This document shows, in pieces, positions 16,159 to 24,605 of a stretch of DNA of 64,000 bases; position 1 is the stretch's first letter; each line of letters starts with the position of its first letter. The notes beneath the pieces were generated by a model that saw only the letters and a list, made by a program, of their open reading frames with translations, did not search any database and had not been told where the DNA came from. The position numbers were made by a program, and so were the translations under genes. The DNA is from VRUE01 sp963708115 (GTDB taxonomy: Bacteria > Actinomycetota > Thermoleophilia > Solirubrobacterales > 70-9). The stretch spans positions 496,001 to 560,000 of the forward strand of contig CAVPRX010000001.1 of assembly GCA_963708115.1 (NCBI GenBank). Reading direction: 5' to 3'.

Positions 16159-17565
16159 TCATGCATTGGCCACCGAAAGCAGATAGAGGCCGAAACAGGT
16201 GAAGGCCACCATCACCGCCAGCATCCAGTACTGCGAGCGCGCCGCCTGGCGGTAGTCGCCCCAATAAGCGGTGGCGCGGTCGTGGGCGAGGGTGAGCCCG
16301 ATCACGTGCCCGATCACGAGAGCCCCCACCTGGACGTACCAGATCGCGTTGGCGCCGAGCAAGCGGAAATCGATGCCCGACGACGCCGTGCCGAAGAGGT
16401 CGGTGGTCCCGGTCCCGAGCGGGTCGGAGAGCAGATAGGTGAACTGGGCCTGCTCCTGGAAGACGAAGAGGCTGAAGTAGTGGGCGACCAGGTAGGCGAA
16501 GGCGATCGGGATCAGGGTGTGGGCAAAGCCGTCGCGCAGCTTCTTGAACGACGGGGCCCCGGGGACACCGGCCATCCCCCGCACACCGATCAGGTAGACG
16601 AGGGCGACCCCGCAGAAGCAGAGCACCATGAAGATCGTGTCGGTGAGCCGCAGGGCCGAGGTAAGGCCAACACCGGCGTCGACCAGATGGTTGAAGGTGC
16701 TTTCGAGAGCGCTTTTGAACGCCCCCTCCTGGGCGCCGTCGAAGCTGGTGCTCGCGATCGAGGCGATCACCACCGCGGCCGACCCCGGCACGGTCGCCCA
16801 CTTGGTCGCGGCCGAGAACGGGCGGCGAACACCCAAACGCCCGTCCTTCTCCCCGAAGCAACCGAGCTTGCCGAACATGCCGAAGTAGACCGAGAAGACC
16901 TCGCCAGTGCGGCACCATTGCTCGACCCCGAACAGGGCCATCATCACCAGCGTGTAGCCGGTGTAGAGGAGGGCGGCGACGGCCGCGGCGTGAGGATCCA
17001 ATCCCACCGCCACGCCACCCGCAGCCCCGTAGACGATCTCCAGCCAGACGACCGCGAGCAGGCCGATCGCGGCCGGCCAGCGCCCCAGCCTCTCCGGATA
17101 TCTCAGGTGGGCCGGGCGCTGACCGGCCAGCGCCGTGAACCCCCCTTCGACAGCCCGCCCGATCGCCCGCCAAGGGTTGAAGGGGCGGAAAACGTCACCG
17201 AGGAAGACGCTGAACAACGGAAAGCCGAGCCAGGTGGTGACGTAGAGGAAGGTGAGGGCGAAGTTCCGGTCGGGTGCTTCGGTACCGCGCAGCCCGGCGT
17301 AGATCGCCACCCCGAACAGAGCGACCCCTACCGCCCCGTAGAGGATCTGCGCGGGTAGGGAGAGCAGGGCCCGCGAAAGCCCCGCCGCGAGAGGACGCCA
17401 ACGGTCCTTCTCGAAGCGGGGCGTCCGCCAGCCGACCGACAGGGCGAAGAAGGAGACGATCAGGACGATCGACGCCGCCCAGGCGAACAGCCAGGCTGGA
17501 ACAGCCAGGTCTTTACGCGCGACGAGCGCGTGCGCAACCGGCAGCAGTGAGCCGAGCGAACTCAC
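16159..17565 (-). CDS. Polytopic membrane protein (family often annotated fenitrothion hydrolase-like)
   Basis: 468 residues with roughly 10-11 hydrophobic segments spread over the whole length, beginning 'PAWLFAWAASIVLIVSFFALSVGW'. It resembles actinobacterial integral membrane proteins that annotation pipelines label fenitrothion hydrolase. That label is from memory of the family and no catalytic motif is visible, so activity is unproven. The start GTG overlaps the stop of the cupredoxin gene (GTGA, 17562-17565), giving an operon of small membrane protein, cupredoxin and this protein. The copper-like partner hints at a metal or redox role. Confidence 0.65.
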   Translation of the reverse strand: MSSLGSLLPVAHALVARKDLAVPAWLFAWAASIVLIVSFFALSVGWRTPRFEKDRWRPLAAGLSRALLSLPAQILYGAVGVALFGVAIYAGLRGTEAPDRNFALTFLYVTTWLGFPLFSVFLGDVFRPFNPWRAIGRAVEGGFTALAGQRPAHLRYPERLGRWPAAIGLLAVVWLEIVYGAAGGVAVGLDPHAAAVAALLYTGYTLVMMALFGVEQWCRTGEVFSVYFGMFGKLGCFGEKDGRLGVRRPFSAATKWATVPGSAAVVIASIASTSFDGAQEGAFKSALESTFNHLVDAGVGLTSALRLTDTIFMVLCFCGVALVYLIGVRGMAGVPGAPSFKKLRDGFAHTLIPIAFAYLVAHYFSLFVFQEQAQFTYLLSDPLGTGTTDLFGTASSGIDFRLLGANAIWYVQVGALVIGHVIGLTLAHDRATAYWGDYRQAARSQYWMLAVMVAFTCFGLYLLSVANA

Positions 17566-17936
17566 GGGTTAACCGTGAGTTCGAGGATCTGCTCTTTGCG
17601 GCCCTCCAGCTCCGCCTCGAAGACACCTTCGATCGTGGCCGGGAAGTCGAAGCTGACCGATCCGCCCGCCTTGACGTCCTCCATGATGTCGTAGCCGTGC
17701 ATGTGGATCTCGTCGCTGACGTCGGAGTCCACTTTGAAGCGGACCTCTTCTCCCTTGTTGTAGGTCAGCTGCGCGATCCCGCCGACCGGTTCGCCGTTCT
17801 TGATGACGATCGTGGTGACGCCCTTGGTCGTCGTCGCACTGCTGTCGCTGTTGTCGCTTTTCAGGACGATCAGCAGGACGACCGCCACGATGACAATTCC
17901 GGCGCCGATCAATGCGCGCACAGTATTCGAGTTCAT
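17562..17936 (-). CDS. Membrane-anchored cupredoxin-like protein
   Basis: 124 residues. One N-terminal membrane helix (about 8-26, 'VRALIGAGIVIVAVVLLIVL') is followed by a short Ser/Thr linker and a cupredoxin-like beta domain. 'SDEIHMHGYDIMEDV' supplies His and Met candidates for copper, but no C-terminal Cys-His-Met loop is evident, so binding may be incomplete or atypical. A good ribosome binding site (GGAG, 7 bp upstream) fixes the start. It overlaps the downstream membrane protein by 4 bp. Confidence 0.75.
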   Translation of the reverse strand: MNSNTVRALIGAGIVIVAVVLLIVLKSDNSDSSATTTKGVTTIVIKNGEPVGGIAQLTYNKGEEVRFKVDSDVSDEIHMHGYDIMEDVKAGGSVSFDFPATIEGVFEAELEGRKEQILELTVNP

Positions 17937-17967
17937 GCTCGCTCCTTTGAGTAGGTGTGGGTCTGGC

Positions 17968-18213
17968 CTACAGCGGAGCGAGAGGAGGCGGGCGCTGGGC
18001 GAGACTGAGGGCGATCAGGAGGCCCCCGTGGGCGCCGCGCGAAGTCGGCGATTGGGGCCGGCGAGAGTTGCTTGCCGTTGTCGCCCCGCGACGAGTCCGT
18101 GAGGCGATCCGCTCGGCGAGCCGCATCGCGGCATCGCAGCCCGGGTAGCGCCCGAGCAGGAGCGCGACGAGCAGCAAAATAAGCGGGACAGCCGCGATAG
18201 CGAACTCGATCAT
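17968..18213 (-). CDS. Small membrane protein at the head of the cupredoxin operon
   Basis: 81 residues. The first 22 form one hydrophobic helix ('MIEFAIAAVPLILLLVALLL'), followed by 'GRYPGCDAAMRLAERIASR' and a basic, low-complexity tail. The ATG at 18213 has a GGGG stretch upstream. It is 31 bp before the cupredoxin gene and in the same direction. No known domain; support comes from position and the clean TM helix. Overlapping frames exist, so it is less certain than its neighbours. Confidence 0.45.
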   Translation of the reverse strand: MIEFAIAAVPLILLLVALLLGRYPGCDAAMRLAERIASRTRRGATTASNSRRPQSPTSRGAHGGLLIALSLAQRPPPLAPL

Positions 18214-18253
18214 CGCCCCGGGAAGCTAGCGCAGATAACTTGCGGCTTTCTAA

Positions 18254-19063
18254 ATGCGCCCTGAACGAGAGAACATCGCCGCGCCTGACCTGCCGGAGGA
18301 GATCGAGTGGATCGGCGAGGCACCGCGCTCGATGCCCGTAGCCACCGCCGGCGGACCCGTGCTCGTCCACTTCTTCGACTTCGCCCAGCTCAACAGCGTG
18401 CGCACGCTCCCCTACGTATGCGAGTGGGCGCGGCGCTATGAGCCGCATGGCCTGACGACGATCGGCGTGCAGGCCCCTCGCTTCCCGTTCGGTGCCGAGC
18501 CCGGCGCGGTGGCCGCGGGGCTCGAAGAGCTCGGGGTCGAGTTCCCGGTCGCGATCGACGCCGATCGCCGCCTCTGGCATGCCTACGGCTGCGAGGGCTG
18601 GCCCAGTCTCTTCCTCTGGAAGCTGGGCGGCGCCCTCACCTGGTTCCACTTCGGCGAGGGCGAGTACCGAGCAACCGAGGAAGCGATCCAGGCTGAGCTG
18701 CGCGAACAGGACGCGCTACAGGTACTGCCGGAGTCGATGGATGCCCTGCGGCCGACCGACTCGCCCGGCGTCAAAGTGATGCCGCCCAGCGCCGAGATCT
18801 TCCCCGGCGGCTCATGGGATGAGGCCTGGACGGGCAGCGAGCTGGAGGTCCCATACGAAGCAAGCGGCGCCTACGCGACGGTCGAGGGCAGCGGCGAGAT
18901 CGTCGTCAAGATCGACGGCAACTCGGCAACTCGAATCGAGATCGACGGCCCTGGCCTATACAAGCTCAACGAGCATCAGCAGCACGAGTCGCACCACCTC
19001 CAACTCCGCCCCTCCGCTGCCCTGAAGATCTGGTCCATCAGCTTCGCAGCGGGCGTGCCGTAG
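18254..19063 (+). CDS. Thioredoxin-like fold protein lacking the CXXC motif
   Basis: 269 residues. The N-terminal 150 follow a thioredoxin/TlpA fold ('GGPVLVHFFDFAQLNSVRTLPYVCEWARRY', 'LTTIGVQAP', 'GCEGWPSLFLW'). Where CXXC would lie there is 'SVRTLPYVC', leaving only one cysteine, so classical disulfide exchange is unlikely. The C-terminal 100 residues form a beta-rich domain like the DipZ tail ('YATVEGSGEIVVKIDGN'). No signal peptide. It stands alone between the divergent small membrane gene and convergent ispH. Confidence 0.65.
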   Translation: MRPERENIAAPDLPEEIEWIGEAPRSMPVATAGGPVLVHFFDFAQLNSVRTLPYVCEWARRYEPHGLTTIGVQAPRFPFGAEPGAVAAGLEELGVEFPVAIDADRRLWHAYGCEGWPSLFLWKLGGALTWFHFGEGEYRATEEAIQAELREQDALQVLPESMDALRPTDSPGVKVMPPSAEIFPGGSWDEAWTGSELEVPYEASGAYATVEGSGEIVVKIDGNSATRIEIDGPGLYKLNEHQQHESHHLQLRPSAALKIWSISFAAGVP

Positions 19064-19082
19064 AGGTGGGGCACTCCCCCCT

Positions 19083-20045
19083 CTACGCCTTGACGGCTTC
19101 GCGAATCTTCTTCGGCAGCATGAACCGCACGTCCTCGTGAACGGTGCGCAGCTCGGAGACGTCCTCGGCCCCGCGTTCGCGGAAGAGCTCGACCAGGCTC
19201 GCCACCAGCTCCTCGGGGGCACTGGCCCCTGAGGTGATGCCGACGGTCTCGACGCCGTCGAGCCACTCCTCCTGCACCTGCGTGTGGTTGTCGATCAGGT
19301 GCGAGGCGGCACCGTGCTCACGCGCCACCTCGACCAGGCGGTTGGAGTTGGACGAGTTGGTCGAGCCGATCACCAACACCAACTCGCACTCGCGCGCGAG
19401 CTGCTTGACGGCGATCTGCCGGTTCGTGGTCGCGTAACAGATGTCGTCGGTTTTGGAGCTGACGATCGCCGGGAACTTGGAGCGCAGGGCGGCGATGATC
19501 TCGCTGGTCTCGTCGACCGAGAGGGTCGTCTGGGTGATGAAGGCGACACGCTCGGGATCGGAGACCTCCAAGCCCGCGACCTCCTCGACCGTCTGCACGA
19601 GCACGATGCTGTCGGGCGCCTCGCCAGTGGTCCCTTCGACCTCCTCGTGCCCCTCGTGGCCGATCATCACGATCGTGTAGCCGTCGGCGGCAAAGCGCCG
19701 CGCCGAGACATGGACCTTGGTGACCAGCGGGCAGGTGGCGTCGATCGTGCGGAGGTTGCGCGCGGCGGCGTTCTCGTGCACCGCCGGAGCAACGCCATGG
19801 GCGGAGAAGACGACCATCTCCCCCTCCGGCACCTCGGTCTCCTCCTCGACGAAGATCGCGCCGCGCTTGGACAGTTCCTCGACCACGTGCTTGTTGTGGA
19901 CGATCTCCTTGCGCACGTAGACGGGGGCGCCGTAGTGCTCGAGCGCGCGCTCGACCGTCTGCACGGCGCGGTCGACGCCGGCGCAGTAACCGCGCGGGGC
20001 GGCGAGCAGGACGCGCTTGGGCGCTGCAGTTTCGGTTGCTGGCAT
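19083..20045 (-). CDS. ispH: 4-hydroxy-3-methylbut-2-enyl diphosphate reductase (IspH/LytB)
   Basis: 320 residues. IspH is the last enzyme of the MEP isoprenoid pathway and reduces HMBPP to IPP and DMAPP using a [4Fe-4S] cluster. The three cluster cysteines are seen in 'PRGYCAGVDRAVQ', 'DATCPLVTKVH' and 'TDDICYATTNRQ'. Substrate-binding motifs 'SAHGVAP', 'IGHEGHEEVEGT' and 'SSNSNRLVEVA' are intact. It depends on Fe-S clusters of the kind the nearby suf genes make. A short gap separates it from the divergent acyltransferase gene. Confidence 0.96.
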   Translation of the reverse strand: MPATETAAPKRVLLAAPRGYCAGVDRAVQTVERALEHYGAPVYVRKEIVHNKHVVEELSKRGAIFVEEETEVPEGEMVVFSAHGVAPAVHENAAARNLRTIDATCPLVTKVHVSARRFAADGYTIVMIGHEGHEEVEGTTGEAPDSIVLVQTVEEVAGLEVSDPERVAFITQTTLSVDETSEIIAALRSKFPAIVSSKTDDICYATTNRQIAVKQLARECELVLVIGSTNSSNSNRLVEVAREHGAASHLIDNHTQVQEEWLDGVETVGITSGASAPEELVASLVELFRERGAEDVSELRTVHEDVRFMLPKKIREAVKA

Positions 20046-20079
20046 GCCCCTCAGGGTATCGGGGGGCTAGCCTTGCAGG

Positions 20080-21495
20080 ATGAGAACCGCCGGAGACCAC
20101 CTGGAGCGCCTCAGCTCGACCGATGCCTCGTTCCTGACCAACGAGAGCTCGTCCAGCCATATGCACATCGGCGGCATCCTGATCTTCGAGGGACCGCCGC
20201 CGCGCTACGTCGATCTGGTCGAGCACGTGCGCGGCAAGCTGGACCAGGTTCCCCGCTTTCGCCAGCGTCTCGTCGTCCCCCCGCTGGAGGCCGGGCGGCC
20301 GCTCTGGGCAGACGACGTCAACTTCAACCTCAGCTACCACATCCGCCACACGGCGCTGCCCGAGCCAGGCGGTGAGGCGCAGCTGAAACGGCTTGCCGCG
20401 CGCGTCTTCTCGCAGCAGCTCGACCGCTCCAAGCCGCTCTGGGAGATGTGGCTGGTGCAGGGGCTGGAGCGCGACCGGTTTGCCCTGCTGACGAAGACCC
20501 ACCACGCCGCGGTCGACGGGATCGCCGGGGTCGACATCGGGACCGTGCTCTTCGACCTCGAGCCGATACCCGATCCGGCTCCGGTCGAGGACGGCTGGCG
20601 GCCCCAGGCGTCGCCGAGCACCACCGACCTGATCGCCCGCGGCGCCACCGAGCTGGCCGTTGCGCCGCTGAAACTCGCCGAGCGCGCCGTCGAGGTCGTG
20701 CGCCATCCCGAGAGCGCCGCCCGGCGCGTGGTCGAGGCGCTGGAGGGCGTCGGCGAGATCGCCGGTGCCTTCGCGGACCCCGCCCCCGATGTGCCACTCA
20801 ACCGCGAGATCGGGCCCCACCGCCGCTTCACCTGGACCCGCTCGGAGCTGGCGACCTTCAAACGGATCAAGGACACGCTGGGCGGCACGGTCAACGACGT
20901 CGTCCTAGCCGTGGTGACCGGGGCGCTGCGCAAGTGGCTGCACACGCGGGGCATCCGCACCGAGGGCCTCGAGCTGCGCGCCCTGGTGCCGGTCTCGATC
21001 CGCGCCGCCGACGAGCGCGGCGAGCTGGGCAACAAACTCGCGGCGATGCGCGGGCCGCTGCCGGTCTACGTCGAGGATCCGGCCCGCCGCCTGCGGGTCG
21101 TCAGCGAGCAGATGGCGGGGATAAAGCGCTCCAAGCAGGCTCTCGGCGCCGAAGTGATCTCGCGCTTCAACGACTTCGCCCCACCGACCCTGCTCGCCCA
21201 GGCGGCCCGGATCAACTTCTCGACCCGGCTCTTCAACCTGATCGTCACCAACGTGCCCGGCCCACAGATGCCCCTCTATGTGCTGGGGCGTCAGCTGGAA
21301 GAGGTCTTCCCGGTCGCCTTCCTGCCGCAGAACCACGCGATGGCGATCGCGATCATGAGCTACAACGGCCGCGTCTGCTTCGGCCTGCTCGCGGACTACG
21401 ACTCGATGGAGGACGTCGAAACGATCGCCGCCGGAATCGACGAATCGCTTGCGGAGCTCGAGGAGGCCGCGGCAGCCGCCGCCGCTCCAGCCTGA
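20080..21495 (+). CDS. WS/DGAT: wax ester synthase / diacylglycerol O-acyltransferase
   Basis: 471 residues, typical length. It carries the acyltransferase motif HHxxxDG ('LTKTHHAAVDGIAG') and later conserved segments 'NDVVLAVVTGALRKWL' and 'LFNLIVTNVPGPQMPLYVLG'. WS/DGAT enzymes join acyl-CoA to diacylglycerol or fatty alcohols to make storage lipid and are widespread in actinobacteria. The N-terminal 'LERLSSTDASFLTNES' matches family starts and supports the ATG at 20080. The downstream fxsA-like gene begins 3 bp after its stop. Confidence 0.93.
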   Translation: MRTAGDHLERLSSTDASFLTNESSSSHMHIGGILIFEGPPPRYVDLVEHVRGKLDQVPRFRQRLVVPPLEAGRPLWADDVNFNLSYHIRHTALPEPGGEAQLKRLAARVFSQQLDRSKPLWEMWLVQGLERDRFALLTKTHHAAVDGIAGVDIGTVLFDLEPIPDPAPVEDGWRPQASPSTTDLIARGATELAVAPLKLAERAVEVVRHPESAARRVVEALEGVGEIAGAFADPAPDVPLNREIGPHRRFTWTRSELATFKRIKDTLGGTVNDVVLAVVTGALRKWLHTRGIRTEGLELRALVPVSIRAADERGELGNKLAAMRGPLPVYVEDPARRLRVVSEQMAGIKRSKQALGAEVISRFNDFAPPTLLAQAARINFSTRLFNLIVTNVPGPQMPLYVLGRQLEEVFPVAFLPQNHAMAIAIMSYNGRVCFGLLADYDSMEDVETIAAGIDESLAELEEAAAAAAAPA

Positions 21496-21497
21496 CC

Positions 21498-21980
21498 GTG
21501 GGCCTGCTCGTAGTCCTCTTCATCGTCGTCCCGATAATCGAGCTGTACGTGATCATCCAGGTCGGCGGGTTGATCGGTGTCTGGCCGACCCTTGCACTGC
21601 TGCTGGCCGATGCGGTGTTCGGCGCGCTGCTGCTGCGCCACCAGGGCCGCGGCGCCTGGCGGCGTTTCAACCAGGCGCTCGCCGAGCGGCGCTTTCCCGG
21701 CCGTGAGGTCGCCGACGGCCTGATGATCGCGATCGGCGGCACCCTGCTGCTCACTCCAGGCTTCGTCACCGACATCTTCGGCGTGCTGCTGCTGCTCCCA
21801 CCGACCCGAGCCATCGCCCGCCGCCTGATGCGCGGCTACGCGGCCCGCCGCTTCGTCGTCGTCGGCATGGGTGGCAGCCGCGGCGGCCCGACTGCTCCGC
21901 GCGACTCAGCCGGTCGCCCCTATGACTTCGACGGGACCGCCGAGGAGATAGACGAGGACGATCCGCAGCTGCCGCGCTAG
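21498..21980 (+). CDS. fxsA: FxsA-family membrane protein
   Basis: 160 residues from GTG 21498; a longer in-frame ORF upstream is the shadow of the acyltransferase gene. The FxsA core is clear: 'LIVVLFIVVPIIELYVIIQVGG'-type first helix, 'LLLADAVFGALLLRHQGRGAWRR', 'IGGTLLLTPGFVTDIFGVLLLLPPTR'. A soluble acidic C-terminus follows. FxsA relieves phage F exclusion in E. coli when overproduced; its normal role is not well known. Probably co-transcribed with the acyltransferase gene. Confidence 0.88.
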   Translation: MGLLVVLFIVVPIIELYVIIQVGGLIGVWPTLALLLADAVFGALLLRHQGRGAWRRFNQALAERRFPGREVADGLMIAIGGTLLLTPGFVTDIFGVLLLLPPTRAIARRLMRGYAARRFVVVGMGGSRGGPTAPRDSAGRPYDFDGTAEEIDEDDPQLPR

Positions 21981-22015
21981 TTTCGCGATAGATTAAGAAA
22001 ATTCTTTAAGCGAAA
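21981..22015. promoter_or_regulatory. Nested inverted repeat before the 22028 gene
   Basis: An outer pair TTTCGC (21981-21986) / GCGAAA (22010-22015) encloses an AT-rich near-palindrome TTAAGAAAATTCTTTAA (21993-22009). It starts right after the fxsA stop codon and ends 12 bp before GTG 22028. It may terminate fxsA, or act as an operator or attenuator for the next pair of genes. There is no T-run long enough to be sure of a terminator. Confidence 0.35.
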
Positions 22016-22027
22016 CGAGACGATTGA

Positions 22028-22516
22028 GTGGTCTTGGACGCCTTAGAACGAATCTTCGAGGAGCTCGAACGGATAGCCGAACCCCGGGAACTCTTCCTCC
22101 TGGCCCTGGCGATGACGATGGTCGCCTACGGCGCCTTCGGCGGGCGGGACGAGACCGTGGCGGTCGCGCTGATCGCGATCGGCTCGGGGATGTTCTTCGT
22201 CGGCATCTTCCTGCCGGTTCTGACCGAGTTCCAGATCGGCCCGGGGGGCTTCTCAGGAAAGCTGCGTGAGCGCGACCAGGAGGTCCAGGCGACGCTCGAA
22301 CCGCACACCAACAGCCTCACGCTGGCCGCCGCGGCACTCGCAGGGTCACCCGAGGCGGGCAGGGAACTGCTGGAGCGGGCGCTGGTCGAAACTTACCTGG
22401 GCTGGCAGGAGGCCAAACTGGAAGGCCCAGCCGAGGCCGTGATCAAACGCCTGGAGACCCTGGCCCCGACTTTCGCGGTCGACGCTCCGGCGCCGGCGCC
22501 CCGAGACGCACTGTGA
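22028..22516 (+). CDS. Two-helix membrane protein of unknown function
   Basis: 162 residues from GTG 22028. Two hydrophobic helices (about 20-37 'RELFLLALAMTMVAYGAFGG' and 43-63 'VAVALIAIGSGMFFVGIFLPVL') are followed by a soluble, Glu/Ala-rich helical domain of about 95 residues. No family is recognised. It overlaps the next gene by 4 bp (GTGA at 22513-22516), so the two are co-translated and probably act together. Confidence 0.6.
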   Translation: MVLDALERIFEELERIAEPRELFLLALAMTMVAYGAFGGRDETVAVALIAIGSGMFFVGIFLPVLTEFQIGPGGFSGKLRERDQEVQATLEPHTNSLTLAAAALAGSPEAGRELLERALVETYLGWQEAKLEGPAEAVIKRLETLAPTFAVDAPAPAPRDAL

Positions 22517-22944
22517 ACGACCCTGGCACCCCACCTCCCGACTGGGACTCGATCTTCCAGCAAGCCCGGCGCCGCATGGCCGGCAAACTGCTGCTGGTCG
22601 CCCTGATCGCCGCCGGCGGCACGATGCTCCTACTGGGCGGCGGCCTCCAGGCCGAGGGCGCCGTCTCACTGCCGATCCCGCTCCTGAACAAGAACGATCA
22701 CCACAAGGAGAAGCAGGAGCACAAGCACGAAAAGCACGAGCGCCACCACGAACAGCAAGGCGACCGGCAACACCAAAAGCAAGACCACAAAAAGCATGGG
22801 GATCACGGCCAGCCAAAGCCCAAGCCCCACCCCAAGCCATGCAAGGAAGAACCGCAAAGCAGCGCTGAAGAAGAGTACGGCCGCTGGGACGGGGGCAAAG
22901 ACGCGACGGGCGGTAAATGCCCGTCAGCGGGAGGGCGCAGCTAG
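22513..22944 (+). CDS. Single-pass membrane protein with His/Lys/Glu-rich tail
   Basis: 143 residues. An amphipathic N-terminus and one membrane helix (about 24-44) are followed by a low-complexity segment (about 60-112) composed almost only of His, Lys, Glu, Gln, Asp and Pro, with repeated HxxxH spacing. Such tails often bind divalent metals such as Zn, Ni or Co; here that is inference. Four-bp overlap with the upstream two-helix protein. The 28-bp gap after it separates it from convergent hipA. Confidence 0.6.
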   Translation: MNDPGTPPPDWDSIFQQARRRMAGKLLLVALIAAGGTMLLLGGGLQAEGAVSLPIPLLNKNDHHKEKQEHKHEKHERHHEQQGDRQHQKQDHKKHGDHGQPKPKPHPKPCKEEPQSSAEEEYGRWDGGKDATGGKCPSAGGRS

Positions 22945-22972
22945 AAGCTGGTGTGAACTTGGCGACCGTCGA

Positions 22973-24247
22973 TCAGCTGAACGCCGCAGAGCCGGTATCG
23001 ACGAACTCGCCCGCGAGCCGGCGCTGCTCGTGCTCGAAAGCCCGCTCCATGCTCTCGATCGCCCGTGCGCCCAACCCAACCCTGCGGGCCTGCTGGCGCC
23101 AGGTGGAGGTCGCGTCCAGTACCTCGCCAAGGATCGACTGACATCTCGTCACATCCAGGCGGAAGTACTCGGCAACCTCGACCAGTGTCTTGATCGAGGC
23201 GATCGGATCGTCGAAGGCGATCGCGGTACTGAGCCCTACGGGACCTTCCGGGTCCGGATTGAGGTCGAAGGCGGGAGCCAGGGACCAGCCGTCGCTGCTC
23301 GTCCTCAAAAAGCCGTGGTTTCTCAGGTGATCGTCGGTGTTTGAGACGAGGACGGTGAATGCAACCCGGCGCCAGAGCTCCGCGAGATCACCGGTCGCCC
23401 TGGGTGAGACCTGCTCGACGACGTCGGCGATATCCAGATAATTCGCTCGAGCGCCATCTCGAGCTTCGAGCATCGTCATCGCGCTGACGTATCCAATCCT
23501 GCGATCGCCTACACGATCGAAGCGGTCGACGATCAGCACCTGCTTTCCATCGATGAGCTCGAGGTCCCAATCGGAGACGGTGACCCCGGCGTAACGGGCG
23601 AGGGCAATGGTGACTGCCTCCCATGCGATCACCTCATGGTCGTCCTTGGGGCTGGGGAACTTGGCGATCGCCGGCTTGCCGGCAGCATCGGTCACATGGG
23701 CCTTGGGGCGGGCGCCACCGAGCGATGAGCCCCCGCGCAGCAGCGCCCTAAGATCATCCTCGCCGGCTTCCTCGCGCTCCAGACGCTCGGAGGCGTTCAG
23801 CAGTCTGCCCAGCTCGATCAGATCGGGCACTCCGCTTTGCTCATCCGCGAGGTAGATGCCGGATCCGGGTAGGCGAAACCGAAGCGCGCCCTGCCTCAGG
23901 TCATCGCGGACACCGAGCAGATAGTCGACCTCGCCGAAGTTACGCCTAGTTTGACGATCGTGCTTTGCCCGCTGATTCTCCGCGCGGTCGATCAGACGCC
24001 GGCCCCAGCGATCGGGGGCGCAATCGGAGAATGCGCCGAAGATCGCTGCGTCATTGCGCGTTTGCTGCTGGCCTACCAGCAGGGGAAGCGTCGGATCGAG
24101 CTCATAGGAATCGGGCCACTCGATGTAGGAGGCCTCATAGGCAAAGGTGGCGGACTCGGTGCGGCCGTCTCGATGTGAGTAGAGGCGGCCAGCAAGAACA
24201 TTCTCCCCACCGACCTGGACGAAGACTTCGACCTGAGTGTCAGCCAT
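22973..24247 (-). CDS. hipA: HipA-family serine/threonine kinase toxin
   Basis: 424 residues. HipA landmarks: N-terminal domain with 'YEASYIEWPDSYELDPTLPL', the nucleotide-loop-like 'GGSSLGGARPKAHV', 'VDRFDRVGDRRIGYVSAMTM', the catalytic 'NTDDHLRNHGFL' and the metal-binding 'LAPAFDLNPDP'. HipA kinases phosphorylate aminoacyl-tRNA synthetases (GltX in E. coli) and slow growth. All key residues look intact. The start overlaps the end of the XRE antitoxin gene by 8 bp, the usual hipB-hipA order. Confidence 0.92.
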   Translation of the reverse strand: MADTQVEVFVQVGGENVLAGRLYSHRDGRTESATFAYEASYIEWPDSYELDPTLPLLVGQQQTRNDAAIFGAFSDCAPDRWGRRLIDRAENQRAKHDRQTRRNFGEVDYLLGVRDDLRQGALRFRLPGSGIYLADEQSGVPDLIELGRLLNASERLEREEAGEDDLRALLRGGSSLGGARPKAHVTDAAGKPAIAKFPSPKDDHEVIAWEAVTIALARYAGVTVSDWDLELIDGKQVLIVDRFDRVGDRRIGYVSAMTMLEARDGARANYLDIADVVEQVSPRATGDLAELWRRVAFTVLVSNTDDHLRNHGFLRTSSDGWSLAPAFDLNPDPEGPVGLSTAIAFDDPIASIKTLVEVAEYFRLDVTRCQSILGEVLDATSTWRQQARRVGLGARAIESMERAFEHEQRRLAGEFVDTGSAAFS

Positions 24248-24605
24248 CCTCGCCGCCGCTCAGGTTGCGCGGGCGCACTCGTTTCGGCAACTGCTGGCCG
24301 GAGCGCAATCGGCCGACGTCGCTTTCATAGGGATCGAGGCTTCGCGAGAAGCCGTCGAGCACACCCAGGACTCGCAGGATGCGAAGCAGGTTCTCCAGAG
24401 TGATTCCGCCGTCACCGTGTTCGACCCTGCGCAGGGTGTTCACGCCCACAGCAGCGCGTTCGGCGAGCTGTGCCTGCGTGAGGTTGCGTAGCTTGCGCCA
24501 GGCGATCACGTCTTCTCCCGCGCCGCGCAGGGCGCGGTCAATGGCTGGCGGCAGACTGCGCGTACGGCGGAGGGGTTGACCACCTTTTTGCTCTTTAACT
24601 CCCAT
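24240..24605 (-). CDS. hipB: HipB-like XRE-family antitoxin
   Basis: 121 residues from the ATG at 24605; a longer frame exists but adds an unlikely Ser/Cys-rich segment. One XRE helix-turn-helix ('RKLRNLTQAQLAERAAVGVNTLRRVEHGDGG', about 44-76) is followed by a leucine-rich helix and a basic tail. HipB-type proteins neutralise HipA and repress the operon. The start codon lies inside a palindrome (24602-24611), consistent with autorepression. It lacks a clear ribosome binding site. Confidence 0.82.
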   Translation of the reverse strand: MGVKEQKGGQPLRRTRSLPPAIDRALRGAGEDVIAWRKLRNLTQAQLAERAAVGVNTLRRVEHGDGGITLENLLRILRVLGVLDGFSRSLDPYESDVGRLRSGQQLPKRVRPRNLSGGEDG

